Shown here: positions 33,460 through 43,819 of the stretch, in pieces
How positions within the stretch are numbered: position 1 is the first letter of the stretch
How the letters are laid out: each line of letters opens with the position of its first letter
From: Herpetosiphon aurantiacus DSM 785
GTDB lineage: Bacteria > Chloroflexota > Chloroflexia > Chloroflexales > Herpetosiphonaceae
Length of the DNA stretch: 64,000 bases
NCBI GenBank assembly: GCA_000018565.1
Contig: CP000876.1
Location: forward strand, 186,001 to 250,000
Direction of reading: 5' to 3'
Made by a program: the position numbers and the translations under genes
The notes under the pieces: generated by a model
The model's input: the letters and a program-made list of their open reading frames with translations, nothing else
Told to the model about the DNA's origin: nothing
The model's database searches: none

Positions 33460-34587
33460 TTATATTTGGTTAAGAAGCGCATGCCATGCGGGAAAATCAG
33501 CGTGGGCCTGCGTAATAACGAATTCCAAATCGGCAAAGAGATCATTATCTGTGGCAACCCGCCGAATCAATTCGTCAAAGATTCGCCGATTGGTATACGC
33601 GGGAAGCAAAGAGAGATCCATATGCTCAACATTCACCATCATACATGCTGGGTGCAAAAGAGCCGCATGCTGATGCAGAAAGGCATCACCCCACGCGCCT
33701 TCACCTGACCGAGAAGCGGCACCAAAGGCACTTGCCACAATATCAGCGAGTTGGACACCCGGTTCTTGTTTTGAATCAACAAGATGGATTGGCTCAACGA
33801 GTGAATAGAGGGGAAAAGAAACCCCATCAAGTATGATGGAAGTTCCTTTCGAACAATCGGTCATGAAGTTGATTAAATCGTACTGTTCTTGGAGCGCCTT
33901 ATTGTAATCACAGTAGACCCGTAATGGCATTCCATCTTTACCCCAATACATGAGAGAACTGGCGAGCGATGGCATACTTATATCTAAAATCCACTTTCTA
34001 ACTCCTCCAAGATTCTGGATATCGGCAAGAGCCTCACGAATCTGATGTTGATAGGTATGACACAAACGACGAATTCCCGCCAGCATTTCTGACGTTTCAT
34101 CGGTTTCGGAGCCGTGATCAAGCAGTGCCAACAACCGATCAGGATTATACTCTCGCATACATGCTTCAAATGTTCGGAGAAAGTGATTAGCCGTTTGTTC
34201 ATTCGTCTTGAAATAGGCATAGAGGGTCGTAATGACAAAGTGATGAAACGACGATGCCTGTAAAAAGTGCATTAACGGATGCAGGATTGGCGCGATCATG
34301 AACTCAAAAAACTTTGCCGTTAGGGCATAGATTTTATCAACAATGAGCACTGATACACGACCTTGGAGTGACTGAAAAAGAGTATTAACGAGCGAAGGAC
34401 ATGTACGAATTAATTGGCTTCCCTTTAGTTCCTTATTGAAACGCTTAGCGCTGTTACGAATCTCATGAACCAAGGCACTTGCCTCGGCTGGATCGAGGTT
34501 GACACTCGCATAAATAAAGAAGGGCTGTGGATCAGAAGATAAGTTGTTTCCCGTAAAGCCAGATTCGTCACAATAAATCGTATACAT
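33460..34587 (-). CDS. DUF3800 domain protein
   Basis: This 375-residue protein starts at an ATG preceded by AGAGGA. It shows the two hallmarks of DUF3800: N-terminal 'MYTIYCDESGFTG' (the D-E-S-G motif) and C-terminal 'GVQLADIVASA' (Q-L-A-D). These acidic residues are thought to form an RNase H-like active site, but the biochemical role of the family is not established. DUF3800 genes recur in defence islands and mobile elements. The gene converges on the retron RT with a 51-bp gap and no clear terminator, so it is not in the same transcript. A functional link to the retron is possible but unsupported by gene order alone. Confidence 0.85.
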   Translation of the reverse strand: MYTIYCDESGFTGNNLSSDPQPFFIYASVNLDPAEASALVHEIRNSAKRFNKELKGSQLIRTCPSLVNTLFQSLQGRVSVLIVDKIYALTAKFFEFMIAPILHPLMHFLQASSFHHFVITTLYAYFKTNEQTANHFLRTFEACMREYNPDRLLALLDHGSETDETSEMLAGIRRLCHTYQHQIREALADIQNLGGVRKWILDISMPSLASSLMYWGKDGMPLRVYCDYNKALQEQYDLINFMTDCSKGTSIILDGVSFPLYSLVEPIHLVDSKQEPGVQLADIVASAFGAASRSGEGAWGDAFLHQHAALLHPACMMVNVEHMDLSLLPAYTNRRIFDELIRRVATDNDLFADLEFVITQAHADFPAWHALLNQI

Positions 34588-34881
34588 TCCAATCCTCTAT
34601 AACGTAGGGCTTTCTCTATTTATATTAAAAAAGTGTCATTATGCATCATCGGTAAGGAGTATATTTTCATAGGTTTGCCGGATAGAATGAGCAATGACAT
34701 CTTCGCAGCAGCGTTATTTCATGGCATACATGCTGAAATACACAAATCGGCCCTTGGAAGTAATAAAATTTAATCCCCATTTCCAGTATTTCCACACGCG
34801 GAATGGACACGCTATGATGTCCATTCCGCACCCCATGGATTCCACGTGCTGCGCGGTTCAGCGAACGCAGCACGCCACTGG
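34588..34881. other. Spacer with a 10-bp stem hairpin
   Basis: ggaatggaca (34800-34809) and tgtccattcc (34818-34827) form a perfect stem with an 8-nt loop, between the secreted Thr-Pro protein's stop and the DUF3800 start region. It may end the minus-strand transcript of the secreted protein; no T-tract follows. No gene is supported in the rest. Confidence 0.4.
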
Positions 34882-36030
<1,149 letters not shown>

Positions 36031-36469
36031 CCGCAGCCTCCTTACACCCGCAGCACGCTATGCCATCCCCTGATGAAAGCGATTCCATTGCGGAACAAGC
36101 ATTCGCCAAGAACGAGACAGCCGCCGCTCGATTCTGTCAGTTTCCCAAATCGCTAGCCATGGGCATGCGCAGAGCCAGTGCTAAAACAACACCCCGAATT
36201 GATAGGTGACCCGATCCGTGACCCCGGACGGCCACCGCCCTTCCAATGGACGCATTGCCCATCGCCATAACTCTTATTTGAGTGGTCTTGCGTTTAACCC
36301 TACGATGGAGTATCTAAACACCCGCTTAAACGAGCAATACCCGTATTAAACGCCGATTCCCCATACCAGACTCAACAGTACATCGCCGTGTGCTGTTGTT
36401 CGCCAAAGCAGTTCATGCACCTGTCTTTTTATGCGCTCCAACAGGCTAGCTGATGTCGCCCACGTTCCG
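36031..36469. other. Gene-free spacer
   Basis: About 440 bp hold no supported reading frame on either strand. Upstream signals for the secreted Thr-Pro protein would be in the first 100 bp. No repeat, hairpin with T-tract or mobile-element end was seen. Confidence 0.4.
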
Positions 36470-37237
36470 TCACCCACGGTGTGCTTGATCGCCTGATCCT
36501 TCATCGTCTTGCTGTGGGGCATGGAACGCTTTTACTCCAAAGCCATTCGTGTAGCGGTCACCGTGCCCAAGGACTGTGAGCATGGAACGCCATTCCGCGT
36601 CATCCCGATGCGGAAGTATTAAATGATGGAGCACGGTGAGCGCCTCAACCCGATCAATTTGCCCATACACCCCACCATAGCTCGCAAGCACGCTCGCATA
36701 AATCGCCGCATGCCACGCCGGATCGGCCAGTAATTCCCGATAGAGCGCCATTTTTAACGACCACGCCGCTGGCCCGGAACTCCGGAGAAGACTCCGAAGC
36801 AATGCCGGATTCGCTGCCCGACGCAGGGTCTGCCAGATGGTCGCACCGTCATCATTGCGTTCAAACCAATCGAGCGCCAGGTGATATTCGATCGGTCCCG
36901 ACCATGCCGGATCGCCGTGGGAGAGCATCCGGCACACCTCAAACCAATAGAGCTTTTGGTGCACTCGATCCAGGCCTTGGTAGCGGCACATCAGCCCCAG
37001 AAGAACCCCATAACATGGCAGATCACGATACATGGAAACGCTGAGCCGGAGCCGTTGCGCCGTGGTTAAGCCATCGGCCTGCTCCCAAATCATCCTATCG
37101 ATCCACTGTGGGAGGGGGGAATGATAGGATTGTGATTGGGTGCGCGTGCCCATAGCTGGGGCGGCGTTCCGGGCTTGGGTACATGCACGCTGAAAGGCCG
37201 CGCGGCCAATCTGTTCAATCAGGTACGGTTTATCCAT
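36470..37237 (-). CDS. Hypothetical helical protein
   Basis: This 255-residue protein has an ATG preceded by GGAG. It is Trp/Leu/Arg-rich and mostly helical, for example 'AQRLRLSVSMYRDLPCYGVL' and 'EVCRMLSHGDPAWSGPIEYH', with no signal peptide or membrane helix. It was not recognised as a known family. It stands alone, downstream of a PIN-domain remnant and upstream of the gap before the secreted protein. GC content matches the general background, suggesting a resident lineage-specific gene rather than a recent import. Confidence 0.6.
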   Translation of the reverse strand: MDKPYLIEQIGRAAFQRACTQARNAAPAMGTRTQSQSYHSPLPQWIDRMIWEQADGLTTAQRLRLSVSMYRDLPCYGVLLGLMCRYQGLDRVHQKLYWFEVCRMLSHGDPAWSGPIEYHLALDWFERNDDGATIWQTLRRAANPALLRSLLRSSGPAAWSLKMALYRELLADPAWHAAIYASVLASYGGVYGQIDRVEALTVLHHLILPHRDDAEWRSMLTVLGHGDRYTNGFGVKAFHAPQQDDEGSGDQAHRG

Positions 37238-37261
37238 CTCGACTCCATAGGTAGCTCGCGC

Positions 37262-37420
37262 TCATGCAGGTGCAGGCTGGGCAAGGGCATCAATGACCAG
37301 TACGGCAATCCCGGTGACGCGCTGCACGGCACCATCATTGGTTAAAAAGGCATCACAGCCCATATCAATCGCCGTCGCCACCAGGAATGGGTATAGATAC
37401 CCCTGCCCTCTGGTCGCGTC
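37262..37420 (-). pseudogene. PIN-domain toxin (VapC-like) C-terminal remnant
   Basis: Minus-strand translation ending at a stop at 37262-37264 reads 'FLVATAIDMGCDAFLTNDGA' then 'VQRVTGIAVLVIDALAQPAP'. This is the C-terminal third of a PIN-domain ribonuclease, where G-C-D-x-x-x-T-N-D carries the last acidic metal ligands. The upstream part cannot be continued beyond about 37420, and no antitoxin is seen. It is a leftover of a toxin-antitoxin module. Confidence 0.65.
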
Positions 37421-37587
37421 ATCGGTCCCGCCTCAAACGAGAGACACTGAATCAAGTATCATTATGTCAATATATCCAAGTGGTGTGCGCGAGGAAGTGA
37501 AGCAGTTCCTGTTGTTTTTGGAGCATTAGGACGGTCAACCATGCGCTCCACGCGGGATCGTCGCAGGCGCATAAAACTGACACTGCC

Positions 37588-37726
37588 CCCAAGTCGGCCC
37601 CTGGAATGTCCCCCTTTTTACTCCTCATTTTCCCTCTTCTCACCTTCATGGTGGCGATCTGTTCCGCTACGTTCTCGATACCAGCGCAGAATTGATCGAG
37701 GAACCAATTCTGCGCTGGTCATTTTT
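37588..37726 (+). terminator. Intergenic repeat copy and orphan intrinsic terminator
   Basis: CCAAGTCGGCCCCTGGAAT at about 37589 is a copy of the repeat at 17092. Further on, a perfect 15-bp stem (37680-37694 with 37705-37719) with a 10-nt loop is followed by catttttat, a plus-strand T-tract. This is a textbook rho-independent terminator, yet no plus-strand gene ends here. It may terminate a small RNA or a lost gene. Confidence 0.6.
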
Positions 37727-37746
37727 ATACGTGAGTACGGCCATAC

Positions 37747-37983
37747 TTAATCACCCTGTGATCGTCTCCATTGATCAACGAATGCTGCATAGGATGCTAA
37801 TTTATTGTCATACGATTTGAGTAAGGTAAAGAACATCTGTTGATCAGGTGATAGCGTATCGTTGCTCAACGAACTATAGAGCGCATAATGAATTCCCTGT
37901 GATGCGGTAGCGACATCACGAAGCACATGAAAAAGTTCATCAATTAATGCTGACGCGGTAAGGCTCTCTGGACGATCATCCAT
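37747..37983 (-). CDS. Small hypothetical helical protein
   Basis: The 78-residue protein starts at an ATG with GAGGAT upstream. It is acidic and helical ('LIDELFHVLRDVATASQGIH') with no membrane segment, and was not recognised. It lies 95 bp downstream of the CHAT-NB-ARC-TPR gene on the same strand and could be the last gene of that operon. An adaptor or accessory role would then be plausible but is only inferred from position. Confidence 0.5.
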   Translation of the reverse strand: MDDRPESLTASALIDELFHVLRDVATASQGIHYALYSSLSNDTLSPDQQMFFTLLKSYDNKLASYAAFVDQWRRSQGD

Positions 37984-38078
37984 CCGTATCCTCGCATATT
38001 TACTTTAAATCCCTAAAAACCAAAGGCTTCCATCAAACCATAAAAAGAGTCCTGCTAGTGCCGCTTGCTTGGTTTCAC

Positions 38079-41000
38079 TTACACCAATGGGCGATTCGCC
38101 GCTATCGCATGAAGCTGACCAAGCATTGCCTGATAGATCTCTCCCAATCCCGTCGTCTCAATCGCATCCCCTTGAAGGATGGCTCGTGCTGCTCGTAACG
38201 CGCGAGCTGCGTCCATCCAAGGCGAATCCTCTGGTTCTCCCTCGGCGGCTTGGTCACTCATGGTGCTCAGGCGTGCGACAAGTTGATCGGTAACGGCGGG
38301 ATCATTGCGGTGGAGCGCATCGGCAGTAGCCCACAATAACGGCATAACCTGGCGATAGATGGGATGAACAGCAAGCTGCATCTGCGTGATGACGGATTGG
38401 AAACGATCATTCAACTGCGGTAGTAGTGTTTGCCATTGGGTTTCATCCCCACGTAGCCACGCCTGAAGTGTCTGCAAAAAGCTCATTGCACCATCTATCG
38501 GCAATGAGTCGGTAGCGACTAAAGGTTCAAGATGTTCTACAACCTGCTGTCGAGCCTCTGGATCAGTAGTTTTCATCACAGCCACCACCGTCTGACAGAC
38601 CCGATTCAGCAAAGTTGTAAGACCTGTCGCCTCACGAGCACTCGTCATCCATTGGTTGATGCACTCAATGAGTGTGGGATGCTGCACGAGCTCAAGAATC
38701 GTCTTCGTTTGTTCAGCATCATTGGCTGCTCCTAGCTGATGAAAGATCTCATAGGCCTGCTCAATCATAGTCGTACCTATATTGCTGCCTTGTTTGAGCA
38801 GAAGTTGCCCCAGCATCACTGTTATTCTGGCTTTTGCATAGCTATCGTCCAACATGTCGGTTATCGCCAATGATTCACGATACAACCTCTCCGCATCCTT
38901 ATATGACCCACGCACCACCGAAATCTGGGCAAGAGCATTCAGCGTGGAGACGCGACCCTTGTGGTCGTCCAGCGCTTCGGTTACAGCCAAGGATTCGCGA
39001 TACAACTCCTCTGCGTGCTCATACGCCCCGCGCACCACCGCAACTTGGGCAAGGGCATTGAGGGTATCCGCGCGGCCTTTGCGGTCGCCCAAGTCGTTGT
39101 AGATTACCAATGATTCGCGGTATAAACCTTCCGCATCGTCATAAACGCCTCGCAATTGCGCAAGATTGGCAAATCCGTGGATAGTATCGGCCTGACCTTT
39201 ACGGTTACCTAAGTCGTTGTAGATCATCAATGATTCGCGATACAACTCCTCTGCGTGCTCATACGCCCCGAGCACCACCGCAACTCGGCCAAGGGCATTG
39301 AGGGTATCCGCGCGGCCCTGACGGTTATCAAGATCATCGTAGATCGTCAATGATTCGCAATACAATTCCTTCGCCTTCTCATACATCCCACGCACCCGTG
39401 CGAGCGTAGCAAGTTCATGGAGGGTATCGGCGCGGCCTTTGCGGTCGCCTAGAGCATCTTTAATGGCCAATGATTCATAGTAAAACTCCTCCGCCTTCCC
39501 ATACATATCTTGCAGTTGTGCGAGATTGGCAAGTTCATGGAGGGTTGAGGCACGACTTTTACGATCTCCTAGAGCATCGTCTATTGCCAATGATTCATAA
39601 CACAACCTCTCCGCATCTCTATACTCCCCGCGTACCCGCGCGAGAGTGGCGAGTTCGTGGAGAATGGCAGCGCGACCCTGAAGATCGCCCAAGTCATCAG
39701 CGATTGCTAAGGATTCGCGATACAATCCCTCCGCATCCTCATACGCCCCACGCACTATAAAAATATGAGCGAGACCATACAGAGTAGCAGCGCGACTCTT
39801 GCGATTTCCTAGTGCGTCGTGTATCGCCAAGGATTCGCAATACAGTCTCTCCGCATCCTCATACGATCCGCGTACTACCGCAATCTGGGCGAGGGCATTG
39901 AGGGTAGCAGCATGCTGACGCTTACTCACAGCGTTGTATGTCGCCAAGGATTCACGATACAGCCGTTCCGCATTCTCATACTCCCCACGCAATTGTGCGA
40001 GAGTGACGGGTTCGTCGTGTATCGCCAAGGATTCATGATACAGTCTCTCCGCATCCTCATATGCCCTGCGAACCGCATCTATCTGTGCGAGAGCATACAT
40101 GGTAAAAAATGGACTCTCACGTTCACTCATCATGTCGTGTGTAGCCAAGGATTCGCGATACAACTGCTCTGCATCTCTATACTCCCCGCGCAATTGTGCG
40201 AGAGTGGCGAGTTCGTGAAGGTTAGCAGCGCGACCTTGGAGATCGTCTAGGTCATCATCGAGCGCTAAGGACTCTCGGTATAATTCCTCCGCCTCCTCAT
40301 ATGCTCCGTGGATTTGGTGAATTGAGGCTAAGGCATAAGTAACATTACTTTGTAACGTTAGCAGTTTATATGACTTAGCTATCTGTAATGCTTCTTCATG
40401 TAGCCGCTGGGCATCGCCGAGTAATCCAAATTGACGCTGTATATCGGCGACCCAATAGGCCACCCATCCGGTTTGGGCTGGCTCAAGATATTGTCGCCCA
40501 GCCAGCAAATCTGGGAATTTCGCTTGTGCTTCCTTTGTTAACATACCGGCTTCCTGTTGCCTAGCATAATCCTTGGTTGTCAGCCAAGCATAGTGGCCAT
40601 ACCGCGTTTGAGCATCCTGCATCGGTGTAGTCATCCGTTCGCGCAAGGGCGGATGATCTCGCAGATAGCGCAGGGTTTGCAGCAGCGCGGGCTGAAACCC
40701 AAATACATCCTGTTCCGCAGCAACGACCTGAATCAATGAGGTCGCTTCCAATTGATGCAGGCGGGCAATCGCCGGATCGGTTTCATAGCAGATACCCTCC
40801 TCCGTCTCTGTCGTCAAGCCCCAGATCGCCGCCGCATTCAGTCCCCAAATCAACGGATTCTCGAGCAGGCTCAGTTGGAATAATGCTGCTTGCATCGTCG
40901 GCGCGAGGGCATCAACTGATAACCGTACATTCACCACCAGCGATTGTTGGTGGCGCGCCCCATCCATCGTCTGCGCTGCGACCAGATGCGTGTGCAAATC

Positions 41001-42869
41001 CGTCAGAAATTGGTCGGGCTGTGGATTCGGGAGGGTCGCCCAGCGCCGCGCCGTCAACTGAATCACCAACGGGATCGCCCCAATCAGGCGCACGATCTGG
41101 AGCACGATCCCTCGTGGCGGTGGGTCGTGCGGCAACGCCGTCCCCCCACACCAGCGTTCAAACAATGCTACCGCATCGGCTTCGGCCAAGCCTTGGAGTT
41201 GGCCAATCCGGTCATCGGACGGATAGCATGCTTCCGCAATCCCCTCCAAGCGAACGGGCGAATGGCGCGTCGTAAACACCACCTTAATACCGAGGCTCGC
41301 CACCTGTTCCCAGAACGTCTGGATCGCATGCGCCGCCTGCTGCCGCTCATTCCGTGGTTCTGCGGCGCTATCCGCCGGATCAGCATCAGCCCACAGATCC
41401 AGTCCTTCATCTTGGCGACCTAACGCCCACAAAATCGTTTCATAATTATCGACCACCAGCAAACACGCCTTGCCTCGCAACTGCTGGATGACCTGCTGCT
41501 GCACGTCTGCGTCCTGCCATGCCGGATCAAGCGCCAGTCCCAACCAGCCCGCACACCAGCGCAACACGCTCATGAGATCGGGCGATGGTTGGTTCGCAAA
41601 CGAATAGGCATACACGCCATCACGAAACCGCCAGGCCAGCCGTTGGGCGAGTGCTGCCACTAAGGCCGTCTTGCCCATCCCCCCGGCCCCCCGCACCGTG
41701 ACCACTGGATGCTGCGCGACCAGATCCGCCACCTCAATCAATTCCGTCCGTCGCCCAATGAATCCGCGCTGCGCCACCTGAAGATCGCTGATCACGGGTG
41801 GCACAATCCGCACGGCGGGCAATGGCGCGGGTACGGTCACCGTGCTCGGCTGCCACTGGTAGCCATCGGCCACATACAGCACGGGCTGCACCCAGGCCGC
41901 AGGATGGTGTCGTTCCCGATCCTGCATCGCCAACCGCGCGTCCCATAACGCGGTCGGTGGATCGGAACCCCGCAACAGCGACGGATAAAAATCCGTGGCC
42001 CACTGCTGTCCATGGCGATCTTCTACGGGGCCGTCCATCCCAATGACCACCGGAGTCCCTTGCTGGCAGAGTTGGAACGCGAGACTGGCGGTGTCACCCT
42101 GAGCTTCCGCGCTATGGCACGCATTCACAAACGCCAACTGCGTCCGCGGGCGCAACCGCTGGCTGAGCAGCGCCATATCCTTCGGGTCGGCCCGCCCGCT
42201 CCCATCGTCAAACAGCACTACGGGTCGGCCATCATGCCAGTCGCCATGCCCCGTGAAGTGATAGAGCAGCGGCTCGCGGTGCGCGGGAATCGTGCGCAAC
42301 AACGCATTCATCGTCGGGGCCAGGTCGTGCCAAATGACGGGTAGGGCGGGAGTCGCCCGCTGGACCTCTTGGGCGAGTGGTGTGACGAGGAGCGATGCAG
42401 GAAGTGCGTCGAGGGGCTGCCACTGCTCGTCGCGATACCACAGCAGCGGCTCGCAGCATTGAACCACCAACCGATAGGGCTGTGTTCCATCAGGACGATT
42501 CGCGGCCAGCTGGGCCTGCATGCGCTCGGTCATGGGAACGAGCCGGATGAACAGGGTTTCGGTAATCGCCCACCGTCCCTCGATGCGCAACCACTCCCAT
42601 GGAATCGCCTGAAGAACCGGATCGCTGCTCCGAATCGCGAGGATGGCCGCTGGATCAGGGGCGGGAGCCATCAGCCAATCAGCGGGCCACGCAGCACCAT
42701 GCAACGCCGTATACAACGCATCCCCATAGGCAAGCCCATCGGCATCGGGCGTGGCCAGCGGGCGCTGGGCGAGCAACGGATGGGGATCAAACGTGCCCAA
42801 CACCTGTCCATCCAAAGTGACCGTCGCCTGCCCATCATCCATCATGGTCAGATCAAGAATCAGCGTCAT
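38079..42869 (-). CDS. CHAT protease - NB-ARC - TPR NLR-like protein
   Basis: The ATG at 42869, preceded by GAGGGAG, gives about 1596 residues. Residues 1-110 form a beta-rich N-terminal part. The CHAT protease follows with His in 'HFTGHGDW' (near 207) and Cys in 'FVNACHSAE' (near 249). An NB-ARC NTPase has 'GFIGRRTEL', P-loop 'GAGGMGKTAL' near 393 and kinase-2 'CLLVVDNYETIL'. About fifteen 40-residue TPR units ('EELYRESLAI' followed by 'LGDRKGRADTLHELA') extend to about residue 1350, and a helical tail completes the protein. By analogy with other CHAT-STAND proteins, ligand binding to the TPRs would drive assembly and activate proteolysis. Two small genes, zinc ribbon and three-TM, lie directly upstream on the same strand, suggesting a dedicated operon. 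TPR units are similar in DNA, indicating recent amplification. Confidence 0.92.
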   Translation of the reverse strand: MTLILDLTMMDDGQATVTLDGQVLGTFDPHPLLAQRPLATPDADGLAYGDALYTALHGAAWPADWLMAPAPDPAAILAIRSSDPVLQAIPWEWLRIEGRWAITETLFIRLVPMTERMQAQLAANRPDGTQPYRLVVQCCEPLLWYRDEQWQPLDALPASLLVTPLAQEVQRATPALPVIWHDLAPTMNALLRTIPAHREPLLYHFTGHGDWHDGRPVVLFDDGSGRADPKDMALLSQRLRPRTQLAFVNACHSAEAQGDTASLAFQLCQQGTPVVIGMDGPVEDRHGQQWATDFYPSLLRGSDPPTALWDARLAMQDRERHHPAAWVQPVLYVADGYQWQPSTVTVPAPLPAVRIVPPVISDLQVAQRGFIGRRTELIEVADLVAQHPVVTVRGAGGMGKTALVAALAQRLAWRFRDGVYAYSFANQPSPDLMSVLRWCAGWLGLALDPAWQDADVQQQVIQQLRGKACLLVVDNYETILWALGRQDEGLDLWADADPADSAAEPRNERQQAAHAIQTFWEQVASLGIKVVFTTRHSPVRLEGIAEACYPSDDRIGQLQGLAEADAVALFERWCGGTALPHDPPPRGIVLQIVRLIGAIPLVIQLTARRWATLPNPQPDQFLTDLHTHLVAAQTMDGARHQQSLVVNVRLSVDALAPTMQAALFQLSLLENPLIWGLNAAAIWGLTTETEEGICYETDPAIARLHQLEATSLIQVVAAEQDVFGFQPALLQTLRYLRDHPPLRERMTTPMQDAQTRYGHYAWLTTKDYARQQEAGMLTKEAQAKFPDLLAGRQYLEPAQTGWVAYWVADIQRQFGLLGDAQRLHEEALQIAKSYKLLTLQSNVTYALASIHQIHGAYEEAEELYRESLALDDDLDDLQGRAANLHELATLAQLRGEYRDAEQLYRESLATHDMMSERESPFFTMYALAQIDAVRRAYEDAERLYHESLAIHDEPVTLAQLRGEYENAERLYRESLATYNAVSKRQHAATLNALAQIAVVRGSYEDAERLYCESLAIHDALGNRKSRAATLYGLAHIFIVRGAYEDAEGLYRESLAIADDLGDLQGRAAILHELATLARVRGEYRDAERLCYESLAIDDALGDRKSRASTLHELANLAQLQDMYGKAEEFYYESLAIKDALGDRKGRADTLHELATLARVRGMYEKAKELYCESLTIYDDLDNRQGRADTLNALGRVAVVLGAYEHAEELYRESLMIYNDLGNRKGQADTIHGFANLAQLRGVYDDAEGLYRESLVIYNDLGDRKGRADTLNALAQVAVVRGAYEHAEELYRESLAVTEALDDHKGRVSTLNALAQISVVRGSYKDAERLYRESLAITDMLDDSYAKARITVMLGQLLLKQGSNIGTTMIEQAYEIFHQLGAANDAEQTKTILELVQHPTLIECINQWMTSAREATGLTTLLNRVCQTVVAVMKTTDPEARQQVVEHLEPLVATDSLPIDGAMSFLQTLQAWLRGDETQWQTLLPQLNDRFQSVITQMQLAVHPIYRQVMPLLWATADALHRNDPAVTDQLVARLSTMSDQAAEGEPEDSPWMDAARALRAARAILQGDAIETTGLGEIYQAMLGQLHAIAANRPLV

Positions 42870-42948
42870 CGGTTGCTCCCTCGCAGCCCAGATCAATTCA
42901 GTGTCAGCATACAGGACGTGTGAGGCGTTGTCGAGTCCATCAAGGACT

Positions 42949-43380
42949 TTAGATCGCCACGAGCAAGATCACCGTCATCGCCACCAGCATCCCCATCCCC
43001 AGCAAAAAGCACCACCATCCCACCCGCAAGGCCCAATGTTTTCGGCGTAAGACCCGGTACTGAATACGGCGCATCGTCGAAACATCAAAGGCGCGGTCAC
43101 GCTGATAGGCCCGCGGATAGACCACGATCACGGTGGCAACTAAGGCCACCAACAAACTGCCTGCCGCTGCAATCCCAAACGCTTGAAACTGCGGATTGCG
43201 CAAATAGGCAGGCAGATTCGCAAACGCAAAGACCCCAAATAAGATGCCGAGCAGCGCCGTAATCACTTGAATCAGAATGGTGGCTCCCGCATCCAAGCGC
43301 TCACTACTCTTGCGTTCCTGCTCTTCAAACCACGCGATGGTGGCAAGATCTTCCGGCAACGGGGCACCGCGATCAATCAT
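42949..43380 (-). CDS. Three-TM membrane protein of the CHAT operon
   Basis: The 143-residue protein has a short acidic N-terminus and a helix pair 'ILIQVITALLGILFGVFAFA' and 'AFGIAAAGSLLVALVATVIV'. A basic cytoplasmic loop 'AYQRDRAFDVSTMRRIQYRV' follows, then a third helix 'WCFLLGMGMLVAMTVILLVA'. Its start overlaps the stop of the zinc-ribbon gene as ATGA (43377-43380), so the two are translationally coupled. The CHAT-NB-ARC gene begins 79 bp downstream. A small multi-TM protein next to a protease-bearing NLR could be the protease's target or a membrane-disrupting effector; this is inference. Family not recognised. Confidence 0.7.
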   Translation of the reverse strand: MIDRGAPLPEDLATIAWFEEQERKSSERLDAGATILIQVITALLGILFGVFAFANLPAYLRNPQFQAFGIAAAGSLLVALVATVIVVYPRAYQRDRAFDVSTMRRIQYRVLRRKHWALRVGWWCFLLGMGMLVAMTVILLVAI

Positions 43381-43601
43381 GCCGCATCTCCTTCATGATC
43401 AACGACTTCAATTCGGCGCAGTTCGGGGCAGGCAGGCGCTTGGGGATTTTTACAGGGAACCACATAGATCCTGGTTGCGGGCGCTGTGCCCATAAAGATC
43501 GTTTTCTTTCCTTTGCGCAGTACCTCTGCCCGCGTCCACACATTCACATAGCCACAATCAGGGCGACGACAGGTAAAGCGAATCGTATCGGTATCCGCCA
43601 T
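43377..43601 (-). CDS. Small zinc-ribbon protein of the CHAT operon
   Basis: This 74-residue protein has an ATG preceded by AAGGAGG. Cys residues are arranged as 'FTCRRPDCGYVNV' and, near the C-terminus, 'YVVPCKNPQAPACPELRRIE', consistent with one zinc-ribbon fold. No other domain fits in this length. It is the first gene of an ATGA-coupled operon with the three-TM protein and the CHAT-NB-ARC-TPR protein. A role in protein or nucleic-acid recognition is possible; there is no direct evidence. Confidence 0.65.
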   Translation of the reverse strand: MADTDTIRFTCRRPDCGYVNVWTRAEVLRKGKKTIFMGTAPATRIYVVPCKNPQAPACPELRRIEVVDHEGDAA

Positions 43602-43819
43602 AGTATCCTCCTTACCGGGGTAGTAGATCGTCGAAAGGCACTACGCACGCATCCACGCACGGTTGCAGCGAGCGGATCGTGGTGCGGCCTTTAGCGGGTA
43701 GCGCGGACGGTCTGCGTTTCCCTGATAGAGTGTATCTCTAGACGCGACGCTTCGGGTCGCGCAGCCCATCGGCGTGACTCCCGGCCCTACCAGCAGCCCT
43801 TCCCCGCCGCCGATTGTGC

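Noticed and set aside
33460-34587. DUF3800 gene as the retron effector
   Set aside because: It is convergent with the RT and not cotranscribed; the RT already carries a TOPRIM domain. A link remains possible but is not supported by the arrangement.
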